Made by a program: the position numbers and the translations under genes. 64,000 nt of DNA from JASEGV01 sp947085405 (GTDB lineage Bacteria > Bacteroidota > Ignavibacteria > UBA10030 > BY39), in assembly GCA_947085405.1 (NCBI GenBank), contig CAMTWO010000026.1:1-64000 (forward strand). The letters are read 5' to 3'. Of the stretch, positions 35,034-44,161 are shown in pieces. Position 1 is the stretch's first letter. Every line of letters begins with the position of its first letter. The notes under the pieces were generated by a model. It had not been told where the DNA came from, did not search any database, and saw only the letters and a list, made by a program, of their open reading frames with translations.

Positions 35034-36890
35034 ATGGAAATTCCTTTCTTCAACAGCCTTCGCTTCAAAATTTCATTCAGCTACATTATTCTTGTATCAA
35101 TTAGTATTTTTATTACAATTTGGGCGATTAATAATTTTTACCGACTCGGAGATTCGGTCGATAAAATAATCCGGGAAAATTATCTGAATGTAGTTGCTGC
35201 CGAAAATATGGTTAGTTCATTAGAATTAAAAGATAACGCTCTGGTCGCTCTGATTTCAAACCAAAACAAAAAATATGAAGATAATTTTATCCAAGCTAAA
35301 TTTGATTTTTTTCAATGGGTGCAAAAAAATAAGGAACGAGTTACTAAACCGCAACAACAGGATATTTTAGATAGTATTCAAATCTTACACATGAAGTATG
35401 AAGGATTAGCTGATACATTGTTAATGTTTATTTTCGATCCGCTACTCAGGGAGATAGCGAAGACATACCACTTCAATCAAATTCGACCCATCAATGCACA
35501 ACTTAAGAAATATGGTTTCAGGTTGATTGAACTCAACCAGCAGGAGATGATAGAGTTGGGAGTTCAAACCCGTAAAATATCGAATGAAGCAACTTATGCG
35601 GTTTTGATTGCTTCGTTGATAGCTGTGGCGTTAAGTATTTTTGCGGGCTTCCGGTTTACAAAATCAATTGTAGAACCGGCAGAACGGCTTACCGAAACTG
35701 TTCGTAATATCGGGAGAGGAAAGTTAGATTTAAAAACTGACATTATAACGAACGATGAATTTGGAGAATTAAGCCGCGAGTTTAATAAGATGACTGAACG
35801 GCTTCGCAAATATGATGCACTGAATATTGAAAAAATATTGGAAGAAAAACAAAAAGCCGAAACGATCGTCGAGAATATTTCGGATGGCATTATTGTCTGC
35901 AATAGAGAAAATAAAATAATATTGATGAATGATGCTGCCCGGCAACTTCTGAATATCGAATATTCAACTGCCGAAAGAAATTACACCGATATTATAAAAG
36001 ACGAAAGGGTGCGGAATATTTTGAGCAACCCAAAATCTGATAATTATATTAGTCAACCATACTTGTTATTCAAGAAGAACGATACCGAGTTATACATCCG
36101 TCCCCGGATTTCAGAGATTCCCCTTGTGAGCGGCGGAATATTAGGTACGGTTTTAATTCTTCAGGATGTTACTCAATTTAAACAGCTCGATAAAATGAAA
36201 TCGGAATTTATGGCTACAGTATCGCATGAATTCAGAACTCCGCTCACTTCCATAAATATGTCGATAGACATTCTGAATGAAGGGATAGTAGGAAAATTGA
36301 ATTCCGAACAAACCGAACTTATCCACGCTGCAAAACATGACGCCGAACGGCTTACCAAGCTTGTCCGTGAATTGTTGGAACTCTCACGCCTCGAATCAGG
36401 CAAGCTGCAGTTGAGGCAGGAGTTAATATCGATTAACGAAGTTGTAATCGATTCAATAAAACCGGTTCAGCTTCCATTCAAGGAAAAATCTGTCGAATTA
36501 AAACTGAATCTGCAAAACGATCTTCCGAAAATTACCGGCGATGCTCAACAATTTAGTTGGGTAGTTAGTAATCTGATTAACAATGCACTTCGTTATACTC
36601 CACCGGGTGGTTATGTAGAAGTAAAAAGTTCAAGGAAAGAAAATAATATTGTTGTACAAATTCTTGATACTGGTCGGGGCATCTCAACCGAGAACATAGG
36701 CAAAATATTCGACAAATTTGTGCAGGTAAAAGAGAGTATGGAGAGTACTCCCGGCAGTGTCGGATTAGGTTTGGCAATCGCTAAAGAAATAGTCGAGATT
36801 TATGGCGGCAAGATATGGGTAGAAAGCGAAATTGAAAAAGGCAGTATTTTTACATTCACTATTCCATTGGAGCAATTAGAAAAAATATGA
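35034..36890 (+). CDS. Membrane sensor histidine kinase (HAMP-PAS-HisKA-HATPase)
   Basis: A 618-residue kinase. A transmembrane helix at ~13-32 and another at ~183-206 enclose a periplasmic helical sensor. HAMP follows (VEPAERLTETVRNIGRGKLD), then a PAS-like region (ENISDGIIVCNRENKIILMN). The phosphoacceptor is His 398 in VSHEFRTPLTSI, with the ATP-binding N box NLINNALRYTPPGG, G1 DTGRGIS and G2 GLGLAIAKEIVEIYGG. Layout resembles KinB/NtrB-type kinases. It overlaps the activator gene by four bases, so the two are partners. Confidence 0.93.
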   Translation: MEIPFFNSLRFKISFSYIILVSISIFITIWAINNFYRLGDSVDKIIRENYLNVVAAENMVSSLELKDNALVALISNQNKKYEDNFIQAKFDFFQWVQKNKERVTKPQQQDILDSIQILHMKYEGLADTLLMFIFDPLLREIAKTYHFNQIRPINAQLKKYGFRLIELNQQEMIELGVQTRKISNEATYAVLIASLIAVALSIFAGFRFTKSIVEPAERLTETVRNIGRGKLDLKTDIITNDEFGELSREFNKMTERLRKYDALNIEKILEEKQKAETIVENISDGIIVCNRENKIILMNDAARQLLNIEYSTAERNYTDIIKDERVRNILSNPKSDNYISQPYLLFKKNDTELYIRPRISEIPLVSGGILGTVLILQDVTQFKQLDKMKSEFMATVSHEFRTPLTSINMSIDILNEGIVGKLNSEQTELIHAAKHDAERLTKLVRELLELSRLESGKLQLRQELISINEVVIDSIKPVQLPFKEKSVELKLNLQNDLPKITGDAQQFSWVVSNLINNALRYTPPGGYVEVKSSRKENNIVVQILDTGRGISTENIGKIFDKFVQVKESMESTPGSVGLGLAIAKEIVEIYGGKIWVESEIEKGSIFTFTIPLEQLEKI

Positions 36891-38212
36891 CACCCCGAGG
36901 ATTGATTTTAGTTGTTGACGATGAACCAAATATTTTAAAGACACTAAAAATATATTTGGAATCGGTTAATTTTACAGTAGACGCATTCTCGAACCCTATT
37001 GATGCAAGTATAATATTGAACGATAAAGAATATGATATAGCATACTTCGATTTAAAAATGACACCGATTGATGGAATGCAACTTTTGAAAGAATGTAAAC
37101 AAAAATCTCCGAATACCACTGTGGTTATAATAACCGCGCATGGTTCAATAGAAAGTGCCGTGGAAGCAATTAAAAACGGGGCTGAGGATTTTCTTCAGAA
37201 GCCGTTCAATATGCAGGAATTTAAATTGTTTACTGAAAGAGTTTACGAACACCATCAACTAAAAAAAGAAGTTCGGTTACTGAGAAGTCAGTTAGCTGAA
37301 ACCAAAATTGAATCGGAGTTTGTTACCCGAAATCCGGCTGTGCTGAAACAACTTGATATTGCAAGACAAATCGCCGACTCAAGTTTAAGTGTTTTAATAG
37401 AAGGTGAGAGTGGAACTGGAAAAGAAATGTTAGCTCAATTTATTCATAATATCAGTAACCGCCGCTCAAAGCCATTTATTAAAGTAAGTTGTGCAGCTAT
37501 TCCTGAAACATTACTCGAAAGTGAACTTTTCGGACATGTCAAAGGCGCCTTTACCGGTGCAATAAAAGATCGGGAAGGAAGATTCCAGGCTGCTGACGGA
37601 GGAGCAATACTCCTCGATGAAGTGGGCGAACTACCACAGTCGGTGCAAGTAAAACTTTTACGCTTCTTGCAAAATAAAGAATTTGAACGCGTCGGCGAAA
37701 ATGTTACCAGAAAAGTGGATGTACGTGTAATCGCCGCAACAAACCGAAAGTTAAGTGTCGCAATTCAGGAAGGTACTATCCGTGAAGACCTCTACTACCG
37801 CTTAAATGCCGTGCGTATCGAACTTCTACCGCTCCGCGAAAAACCCGAAGATGTATTGATTCTTATACAACATTTTATTAAAAAGCACAATCAAGGAAAA
37901 AATATTGAAGTGTCAAGCGAAGCTTTAAAATTGTTAACTACGTATCGCTGGCCCGGAAATATCAGAGAACTCGAGAATGTAATAGAGCGGGGTGTAGTTT
38001 TTGCGCGAGATGGTGTAATTAAAACAGAATACCTTCCTGATGAAATTCAAAAAGTTGCAGAAGGTAAAACAGGAATATTATCAATCGAAGAGATGGAAAA
38101 GCTACACATCAAGCGTGTATTGGGTGTAGCTAACGATTTAGAAGAGGCTGCATTGTTACTGAATATTGACCCGGCAACTTTGTGGCGTAAGCGGAAAAAA
38201 TACAACTTATAA
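36887..38212 (+). CDS. Sigma-54-dependent response regulator (NtrC family)
   Basis: A 441-residue activator: a receiver with Asp 55 (AYFDLKMTP), then an AAA+ domain with Walker A GESGTGKE near residue 173, the sigma-54 contact loop GAFTGA near 219, LLDEVGEL and the GNIRELENVIERG helix. A C-terminal Fis-type helix-turn-helix follows (EEAALLLNIDPATLWRKRKK). Phosphorylated by the upstream kinase, it should open sigma-54 promoters, and one candidate lies 159 bases downstream. Confidence 0.95.
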   Translation: MTPRGLILVVDDEPNILKTLKIYLESVNFTVDAFSNPIDASIILNDKEYDIAYFDLKMTPIDGMQLLKECKQKSPNTTVVIITAHGSIESAVEAIKNGAEDFLQKPFNMQEFKLFTERVYEHHQLKKEVRLLRSQLAETKIESEFVTRNPAVLKQLDIARQIADSSLSVLIEGESGTGKEMLAQFIHNISNRRSKPFIKVSCAAIPETLLESELFGHVKGAFTGAIKDREGRFQAADGGAILLDEVGELPQSVQVKLLRFLQNKEFERVGENVTRKVDVRVIAATNRKLSVAIQEGTIREDLYYRLNAVRIELLPLREKPEDVLILIQHFIKKHNQGKNIEVSSEALKLLTTYRWPGNIRELENVIERGVVFARDGVIKTEYLPDEIQKVAEGKTGILSIEEMEKLHIKRVLGVANDLEEAALLLNIDPATLWRKRKKYNL

Positions 38213-38370
38213 TTTCTTGCAGAGTGCAATTCACCGTAACTACTTTATTGGCAACGAAATACAGGATATTACTGGTCTGAAGCTCGGATGGCATTGCAAA
38301 TTGCAAGAATGGATTTCTTGCCTTCCCAATTTTACTCTCTAAAAACATCAGAAAATACTATATTACCGAA

Positions 38371-38386
38371 TGGCATTCCCTTTGCC
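38371..38386 (+). promoter_or_regulatory. Sigma-54-type (-24/-12) promoter
   Basis: tggcattccctttgcc has the invariant GG and GC separated by exactly ten bases, as sigma-54 RNA polymerase needs, and fits the TGGCAY-N5-TTGC pattern. It follows the NtrC-type activator gene and precedes the STAS gene. Transcription would begin near 38397, which favours the GTG at 38421 as the STAS start. The 181-base gap 38213-38393 also holds a 13-bp palindrome (38294-38306) that could be an activator site. Confidence 0.5.
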
Positions 38387-38420
38387 CTTGTAATTGAGTA
38401 GAATAATATATGGATCAAAA

Positions 38421-38780
38421 GTGTCTATAAAAATACGTACAATAAAAGATGGATCAATCGGTATCATCGAAATCCGTTCTTCACTAACAGGCGAAGAAGA
38501 GATTGACGATTTACGCGAAACTGTTTCCGATTTCATCGAACAAGGTATTAAAAATCTTGTTATAGATCTTTCGAGAGTCAACTTAATAACAAGTGTTGGT
38601 TTAGGCGCTTTAATTTCAGCTCATACAAGTTTTTCTAAGAACGGTGGCGAGATGATTTTAACGAACGTTGGAAAATCTATAAAAAATATTTTTATTATAA
38701 CAAAATTAACTGAAGTTTTCGAAATTTGTAATAAGACAGAAGATGCAATCGAAAAATTTTCTTTATCAACTATTAATTAA
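38421..38780 (+). CDS. STAS-domain anti-sigma factor antagonist
   Basis: A 119-residue STAS domain with KNLVIDLSRVNLITSVGLGA, the segment holding the regulatory serine in SpoIIAA/RsbV proteins, followed by GGEMILTNVGKSIKNIF. The GTG at 38421 is preferred over the in-frame TTG at 38394, which would lie at or before the start of transcription from the sigma-54-like promoter. No anti-sigma kinase is adjacent. It precedes the ExbB-type gene by 36 bases and could share its transcript. Confidence 0.85.
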   Translation: MSIKIRTIKDGSIGIIEIRSSLTGEEEIDDLRETVSDFIEQGIKNLVIDLSRVNLITSVGLGALISAHTSFSKNGGEMILTNVGKSIKNIFIITKLTEVFEICNKTEDAIEKFSLSTIN

Positions 38781-38816
38781 TTAACAAAACTAATAACTTT
38801 TTAGGAATCAAAAAAA

Positions 38817-39596
38817 ATGAAACAAAATTTATTTTCAACAATAGTATTCGTACTAGCGGCTGTTATATCGGTATCAATTTGGTGGTTTATTCTGGGTGAT
38901 CCGGCAAACTTTAAAGATGGTGAAACAAGGCACCAACCAACTACTTTATTAGGTACTGTTTACGTGGGTGGTATTTTTGTACCAATGCTGATTATGTTAT
39001 CAATTCTCGTTGTAACTTATATTTTCGAACGAATGTTTTCGTTAGGAAAAGCAAAAGGCACGGGAAATATGGCAACATTTATCCGCCAAGTACAACGCGA
39101 CTTGCAAGCCGGCAACATTGATACAGCTATTGCAGCGTGCGATAAACAAAGAGGATCTCTGGCTAATATTGTAAAAACCGGTCTCGAACGATACAAAGTA
39201 ATTTCCAAAGAAGGTAAGGGATGGGAAGCCGAAAAAGAAATGGCAGAGGTTCAACGCTCTATCGAAGAAGCTACTTCTTTAGAAATGCCTGTATTAGAAA
39301 GAAACCTCATTGCATTATCAACAATAGCTTCGACTGCGACTATGGTCGGATTATTAGGAACAACCGTAGGAATGATTCGTGCATTCCGTGCATTAGCCCA
39401 AGCAGGTGCGCCCGATGCTATTGCGCTATCAATTGGTATCTCTGAAGCTCTTATCAATACAGCCGGTGGATTGTTCGCAGCTATCGCAGGTATTATTGCA
39501 TACAATTTCTTCGTAACTAAAGTCGATACTTTCACTTACATGATTGACGAAGCAGGTTACAATATTGTTCAAACCTTAATGTCGCGGTCCAAATAA
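38817..39596 (+). CDS. exbB: MotA/TolQ/ExbB-type proton channel
   Basis: A 259-residue membrane protein with hydrophobic segments at ~8-27, ~45-65, ~160-180 and ~200-222, and the family signature in LIALSTIASTATMVGLLGTT, then VGMIRAFRALA, then LINTAGGLFAAIAGIIAYN. It forms the proton-conducting pentamer that powers TonB. It is followed by two ExbD genes and a tonB gene, so ExbB rather than TolQ or MotA is the likely role. The start has a TTAGGAA site. Confidence 0.9.
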   Translation: MKQNLFSTIVFVLAAVISVSIWWFILGDPANFKDGETRHQPTTLLGTVYVGGIFVPMLIMLSILVVTYIFERMFSLGKAKGTGNMATFIRQVQRDLQAGNIDTAIAACDKQRGSLANIVKTGLERYKVISKEGKGWEAEKEMAEVQRSIEEATSLEMPVLERNLIALSTIASTATMVGLLGTTVGMIRAFRALAQAGAPDAIALSIGISEALINTAGGLFAAIAGIIAYNFFVTKVDTFTYMIDEAGYNIVQTLMSRSK

Positions 39597-39615
39597 TTTA
39601 TAAGGAAAATTAACA

Positions 39616-40146
39616 ATGCCAAAAATTAAGAAAGGACGAGTCAGTATAAGGATCGATATGACTCCTTTCGTGGATATTGGGTTTCTATTGTTAACATTCT
39701 TTATGTTAACTACGCAGTTCAAACCACCGGAAGAAGTTGTAATCGAATTGCCGTTCTCTCATTCACAATACAAGCTGCCCGAATCGGATGTGTTGATGCT
39801 TACACTAACTAAAGACGATCGTATATTTCTTGGGTTAGATGCTCAGAATGCAAAACTTCGTGTATTAAGTGATGTTGTGAAGAGAAATTGGGAATACTAT
39901 CCTGCTGATATTAGAAAACAGTATCAAACACCTGAGAATATGGCAAAATTGGCACCAAGCATTGAGGTTACAGTAAAAGACCTTGCTGATTTGCTTATAA
40001 AAGCTCGTATTACCAATCCTAAATTGAGGACGGTTGTAAAAGGTGATAAGGACGCTAATTATGGTTTGACTGAAGATGTTATGGATATTTTACAGAAAAC
40101 TATGATTACGCGTTTTAATTTAATAACTAATTTTGAACATAATTAA
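39616..40146 (+). CDS. exbD: ExbD/TolR-type protein, first copy
   Basis: A 176-residue protein with one N-terminal transmembrane helix and the proton-path aspartate in RIDMTPFVDIGFLLLTFFML. A long periplasmic domain follows (VTVKDLADLLIKARITNPKL). It pairs with a second, diverged copy 12 bases downstream, which may make a mixed ExbD dimer in the channel. Confidence 0.92.
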   Translation: MPKIKKGRVSIRIDMTPFVDIGFLLLTFFMLTTQFKPPEEVVIELPFSHSQYKLPESDVLMLTLTKDDRIFLGLDAQNAKLRVLSDVVKRNWEYYPADIRKQYQTPENMAKLAPSIEVTVKDLADLLIKARITNPKLRTVVKGDKDANYGLTEDVMDILQKTMITRFNLITNFEHN

Positions 40147-40157
40147 GGAAATATACT

Positions 40158-40658
40158 ATGGGTGCTGTTAACACTGCTGCCCCGCGTGGGCACGATAAAA
40201 AGAAAGGAAAGAAGCGAAAACCCCGGCGTCTTGGTATTAATATAGATATGACCCCGATGGTCGATATCGCATTCTTGTTGTTGACCTTTTTTATGTTGAC
40301 AACTACAATGACTAAACCACAGACGATGGAAATTAATTTACCACCATCTTCCGATGTAAAAGTTGAAATCGCTGAAAGCAATCTGATGACACTTCGAGTG
40401 AAAGAAGATGGTGCTATATATTGGAATATGGGTATCGAAAGTCCGAAGAAAGTTGAATTCAACAATTTGAGGATTTTAATGAAAGAACGATACGAACAAA
40501 ACCCGAAACTTACTGTACTTTTAAAAATCGACCGAAAAGGCAAATACTACATGATGGTGGACATCATAGACGAGTTCAATGTCAGTGGTATTAACCGGTT
40601 CAGCATCGCTCCAATGGGTGAAATCGATATGAAAGTACTCGCTAAAGTTACATCATAG
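40158..40658 (+). CDS. exbD: ExbD/TolR-type protein, second copy
   Basis: A 166-residue paralogue. The N-terminus is basic and proline-rich (KKKGKKRKPRR), then NIDMTPMVDIAFLLLTFFML carries the same conserved aspartate. The periplasmic part differs strongly from the first copy, so the two likely bind different partners. A GGAGATG site precedes the next gene, tonB. Confidence 0.92.
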   Translation: MGAVNTAAPRGHDKKKGKKRKPRRLGINIDMTPMVDIAFLLLTFFMLTTTMTKPQTMEINLPPSSDVKVEIAESNLMTLRVKEDGAIYWNMGIESPKKVEFNNLRILMKERYEQNPKLTVLLKIDRKGKYYMMVDIIDEFNVSGINRFSIAPMGEIDMKVLAKVTS

Positions 40659-40675
40659 AAAGGAGATGAAGTATT

Positions 40676-41395
40676 ATGACTAAAACTGCAGCGGCATTAC
40701 ACTATGGAATGCAAGAACTTCGTGCTTTATCAGGACGATATTCGGGGCTGGCTTTACTTATCGCTGTTACAATTCACCTCAGTATCATAGGTGGTTACTA
40801 TCTTGGTGAATATCTCGGACAAGACGACGAACCGATTTACACAATGCGTGTTGTTAAATTGTCTGAACTCGGTCCTCCCCCTTCAATAACTAACACTGAA
40901 GCTGCACCTCCGTTGGCTATAACTGCTCCGACTGTTAAGCCAACAATAGGTGTCCCTGTTCCTGTTCCCGATGCTGAAGTGAGTCCTGAACAAACTTTTG
41001 CAACACAAACCGAAATGAGCCAACAGGCAGCTCCGGTTTCCGACGCTGATTTAGGTGCCGGTGTGCAAATTGAACAGGATATCAGGATTGATGATGATAG
41101 ACCCCCTGACGATTTTGTCCCGGTCGAAAAACAACCGATAGTTGTAAAAGAAGTAAAACCTGTTTATCCCGAACTTGCTCAACGTGCACAAATGGAAGGT
41201 ACTGTTTGGGTAAAAATTTGGGTCGATAAAGAAGGTAAAGCAAGAAAAGTTGTTGTTCTAAAAAGCGATGCCGAAATATTTAACGAAGCTGCAACAAGTG
41301 CGGCTATGCAATGGGTATTTACTCCGGCAATCATGAATAATGGTCCGGTCGCCGTTTGGGTTTCTATCCCATTCAGATTCAAATTAAAAAACTAA
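40676..41395 (+). CDS. tonB: TonB energy transducer
   Basis: A 239-residue protein: a short cytoplasmic head, a transmembrane helix at ~24-44 (GLALLIAVTIHLSIIGGYYL), a Pro-rich periplasmic spacer, and a C-terminal TonB domain (VKPVYPELAQRAQMEGTVWV, with GKARKVVVLKS and AAMQWVFTPA). It moves energy from ExbBD to outer-membrane receptors. No TonB-dependent receptor gene is in the window. Confidence 0.92.
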   Translation: MTKTAAALHYGMQELRALSGRYSGLALLIAVTIHLSIIGGYYLGEYLGQDDEPIYTMRVVKLSELGPPPSITNTEAAPPLAITAPTVKPTIGVPVPVPDAEVSPEQTFATQTEMSQQAAPVSDADLGAGVQIEQDIRIDDDRPPDDFVPVEKQPIVVKEVKPVYPELAQRAQMEGTVWVKIWVDKEGKARKVVVLKSDAEIFNEAATSAAMQWVFTPAIMNNGPVAVWVSIPFRFKLKN

Positions 41396-41614
41396 ATGAA
41401 TCGTAAACCACCAAAATTTTTAATGATTTTCAGTTATACGGTTTCGGCAATAGTTGTTATTGCAGGTATCGGAATTATTGCCGGACTCTTTTTACCCCCT
41501 TATGTTCCTTCTAATTTTAGAATTATCACGGGGATTGTATTTATCCTCTATGGAATTTATCGGTCAGTTACACTTTGGTCTAAAAGTAAACAAACGTTTA
41601 ATAATGAAGAATAA
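41396..41614 (+). CDS. Small two-helix membrane protein
   Basis: A 72-residue protein of unknown function with two predicted transmembrane helices (MIFSYTVSAIVVIAGIGIIA, then ITGIVFILYGIYRSVTLW). It starts immediately after the tonB stop and overlaps the next gene by 11 bases, so it belongs to the operon. It could be an accessory of the ExbBD-TonB complex; no family recognised. Confidence 0.75.
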   Translation: MNRKPPKFLMIFSYTVSAIVVIAGIGIIAGLFLPPYVPSNFRIITGIVFILYGIYRSVTLWSKSKQTFNNEE

Positions 41615-42536
41615 TTTATTAAAATATTTTCTTCTAGCATTCATAATAATTGGATGCGATTCGGGTTCTGAAAAAGAATCGCCCACAAAAGGAACTCTGA
41701 AGTTGTTCGTTTCAGAAACCGTTGCTCCGCTTGCAAACGGATTGGCTGAAAGATTCGAACATCTTTACACCGATGCTAATATCGAAGTTCATAGCACATC
41801 GGCACGCGAAGCAGTCGCATTCTTGTTGACTGATAGCGTAGAGTTGATAATTATTTCTCGTCAGTTAACCCAAGACGAGCAGGAACTTATTGCTAAGCAT
41901 GAGTTAAATATTCATCCTTATGAAATTGCAAAGAGCGGGTTCATATTAATTGTGAACGATAACAATCCAATTAAAGGACTCCGTATTTCACAGTTAGACA
42001 GTATTTACGATGGTAAGTTGAAGTATTGGAAGGATTTGGGCTGGAAAGGCTCGTCGTCAAAACTTCAGTTTTATTTACCCGGACGAAATTCAGATGTGTA
42101 CGACTACAGCGTTGACAAATTTTCAAATACAAAAACGCTGCCCAATAATTTTTATACCGTCTCGACAGTCGATTCTGTAATCGATATAGTTGCATCGCAT
42201 TCGAACACTATTGCGATGTTGGGTTTAAATTATTTCGCCAAATCATACACAAACATAAAATTTTTAGAACTAAGTGATAGATCGGAAGTAACCGACTCGC
42301 TCGGTGTTAGCGGAATTTATTTCCCACCCGAGCAAGCTTATGTTTACCGGAATCATTATCCGCTCCGGACTCCTGTATATATATTTTCAAGCATCAAAAG
42401 TGTTGGATTGGCAAGTGGTTTTGTTTCGTTCGTATCAAGTGTGCAAGGTCAAAAAATTGTTCAAAATAACAGGCTCGTTCCAGCAACGATGCCGGTTCGC
42501 ATTATTCAGTTAAATAAAGAGGAGAAAAAGCAATGA
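41604..42536 (+). CDS. PstS-like substrate-binding lipoprotein
   Basis: About 310 residues from ATG 41604. The upstream in-frame sequence from 41454 is rejected because it runs through the previous gene; the chosen start opens a signal peptide with lipobox (LLAFIIIGC). The body is a phosphate-binding-like fold: GTLKLFVSETVAPLANGLAE, IIISRQLTQDEQELIAKHEL, SGFILIVNDNNPIKGLRISQ and YIFSSIKSVGLASGFVSFVS. No pst transport genes are nearby; it sits in a tonB operon, so it may bind a ligand for signalling or present it to the TonB system. Confidence 0.82.
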   Translation: MKNNLLKYFLLAFIIIGCDSGSEKESPTKGTLKLFVSETVAPLANGLAERFEHLYTDANIEVHSTSAREAVAFLLTDSVELIIISRQLTQDEQELIAKHELNIHPYEIAKSGFILIVNDNNPIKGLRISQLDSIYDGKLKYWKDLGWKGSSSKLQFYLPGRNSDVYDYSVDKFSNTKTLPNNFYTVSTVDSVIDIVASHSNTIAMLGLNYFAKSYTNIKFLELSDRSEVTDSLGVSGIYFPPEQAYVYRNHYPLRTPVYIFSSIKSVGLASGFVSFVSSVQGQKIVQNNRLVPATMPVRIIQLNKEEKKQ

Positions 42537-44155
42537 AATCCTTAAAACAAATATTAATCAGCCTTCTATTATTATCTTTATTAACTCTCTCTACCAAATC
42601 GTATGCTCAAGATTCATTTGAGTTAGGGAAAGAGGAGTTTAAAAAAGAAAACTATCAGAAAGCCCTTAAGCATTTTCGCGATTCTATGAAAAAACATAAG
42701 AAGAATCCCGAATTATTTTTTATGATGGGAACTTCTTTAGTTAAAATAGATTCTCTCGATGATGCGCTCGTTGCGTTTACTCAATCTCGAGAGTTGGACG
42801 ATAAAAACCCTTTTATTTATATTAACATCGGAGATATTTATTTTAAACAAGGAATATCGCCCGCAGCAATTGAACAGTATCAAAAAGCCATCGATTTGAA
42901 TATGGGCTTAATCGAGGCACACATAAAGCTCGCACTGACTTACAAGAAAATGCGAAAATGGAACGACGCCGCCAAAAGCTATCTGACAGCCATTCAGCTC
43001 GATACGACTAATGCAAATCTTTACGATGATTTAGGAAATATCTATTTTCTAGCAAAGCAATTTGCAAATGCAGCCAAAATGTATAAAAAGCTAACCGAGT
43101 TGCGTCCTCATTCATTCGATGCGCAATATTTGTATATGAAATCACTCTCCGAAATTAAAAGCTATGAAGAAGTGATTAGAGTTGCTGAAAAAGTTTTGGC
43201 ACTCGATTCAACCAAGTTCGATGCTCATAGGATAATTGCTTATGCTTACGTAGAATTGAAAGACTTCAAAAAATCGGAAGCAGCGTTTGCTAAATTAAAA
43301 GAAAAAACTGAATTAACAGCCGAAGATTATATAAAATTGGGAAAAGCTCAGCAAGGGCAGGACAAGCAGGAATTGGCAATTCAATCTTATGAAAAAGCAC
43401 TAACCTTGGATTCTACCCTAGTTGATGTTTTTGCCGACCTCGGAGCTTTGTATATGCGGCAAAAGCGATACGCCGAATCGGCTGCAATGTATGAAAAGAA
43501 AATAGTAATTGATTCAACATCACTTAGCGCCTATTTGAATGCATCTTCCTCATATCTTCAATTAAAAAATTATCAGCGCAGCAAGGAACTTCTTCAAGCG
43601 GCAGTTGCGTTAAGACCAACCTATATAGGTTCGCGACTTAAACTTGCTCAGACTTTTGCATTTATGGATTCACTCGATTCTGCAAAACAAGAATACGACG
43701 AAGTATTAGCTTTAATCGGTGATCAAAAAGATAAGTACAAAAACGAACTTCTTGAAGCATACAATATGATAGCTTCGTTTTATTTTCAGAAGCAGAAATA
43801 TGCAGCCGCTGCCGAGTGGGCTCGTAAGGCAATAACTTCGGGCGCCGACGATGCTTCGATTCGTGTTCTCCTCGGACAATCAATTATGCTTAACCGTACA
43901 GACGATCCCGATGAAAACCGGAAACGAGATGAAGAAGCAGTCCGCCACTTCAGAAAAGCAATAGAACTTGATCCAAAAAGTGTACAAGGTCATCTATGGT
44001 TGGCAAACGGTTTGATTTATTTGCGCATCGAAGGGGAAGATGAATTAAATAAAAAATTAGCAGCCGAAGCCGTTACAATGTTTAAAAAAGTTCTGCAATT
44101 AGATCCTAAAAACGAAGATGCTAAAAAAGGTCTCGATAGATTGGGTGCGAAATAA
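42533..44155 (+). CDS. Periplasmic TPR protein
   Basis: A 540-residue protein with a signal peptide (ILISLLLLSLLTLSTKSYAQ) and about ten tetratricopeptide repeats (AFTQSRELDDKNPFIYINIG, then IEQYQKAIDLNMGLIEAHIK, then DLGNIYFLAKQFANAAKMYK). It overlaps the binding lipoprotein gene by four bases and ends the exbB-tonB operon, so it probably scaffolds proteins of that system in the periplasm. Confidence 0.9.
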   Translation: MKSLKQILISLLLLSLLTLSTKSYAQDSFELGKEEFKKENYQKALKHFRDSMKKHKKNPELFFMMGTSLVKIDSLDDALVAFTQSRELDDKNPFIYINIGDIYFKQGISPAAIEQYQKAIDLNMGLIEAHIKLALTYKKMRKWNDAAKSYLTAIQLDTTNANLYDDLGNIYFLAKQFANAAKMYKKLTELRPHSFDAQYLYMKSLSEIKSYEEVIRVAEKVLALDSTKFDAHRIIAYAYVELKDFKKSEAAFAKLKEKTELTAEDYIKLGKAQQGQDKQELAIQSYEKALTLDSTLVDVFADLGALYMRQKRYAESAAMYEKKIVIDSTSLSAYLNASSSYLQLKNYQRSKELLQAAVALRPTYIGSRLKLAQTFAFMDSLDSAKQEYDEVLALIGDQKDKYKNELLEAYNMIASFYFQKQKYAAAAEWARKAITSGADDASIRVLLGQSIMLNRTDDPDENRKRDEEAVRHFRKAIELDPKSVQGHLWLANGLIYLRIEGEDELNKKLAAEAVTMFKKVLQLDPKNEDAKKGLDRLGAK

Positions 44156-44161
44156 TTTCTT

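Noticed and set aside
38294..38306. Perfect 13-bp palindrome with the gcaaattgc core, as a third ORF6N-type site
   Set aside because: Lacks the gagg/cctc flanks of the ORF6N sites and has no linked ORF6N gene; more likely an activator site or chance. A -24/-12 reading of the same stretch fails because GG and GC are 11 bases apart.
38394..38420. TTG 38394 as the STAS start
   Set aside because: It would sit at or before the expected transcription start of the sigma-54-like promoter; the GTG at 38421 fits the domain better.
41454..41603. In-frame N-terminal extension of the PstS-like gene
   Set aside because: It overlaps the upstream membrane-protein gene in another frame and would bury the signal peptide and lipobox that begin at 41604.
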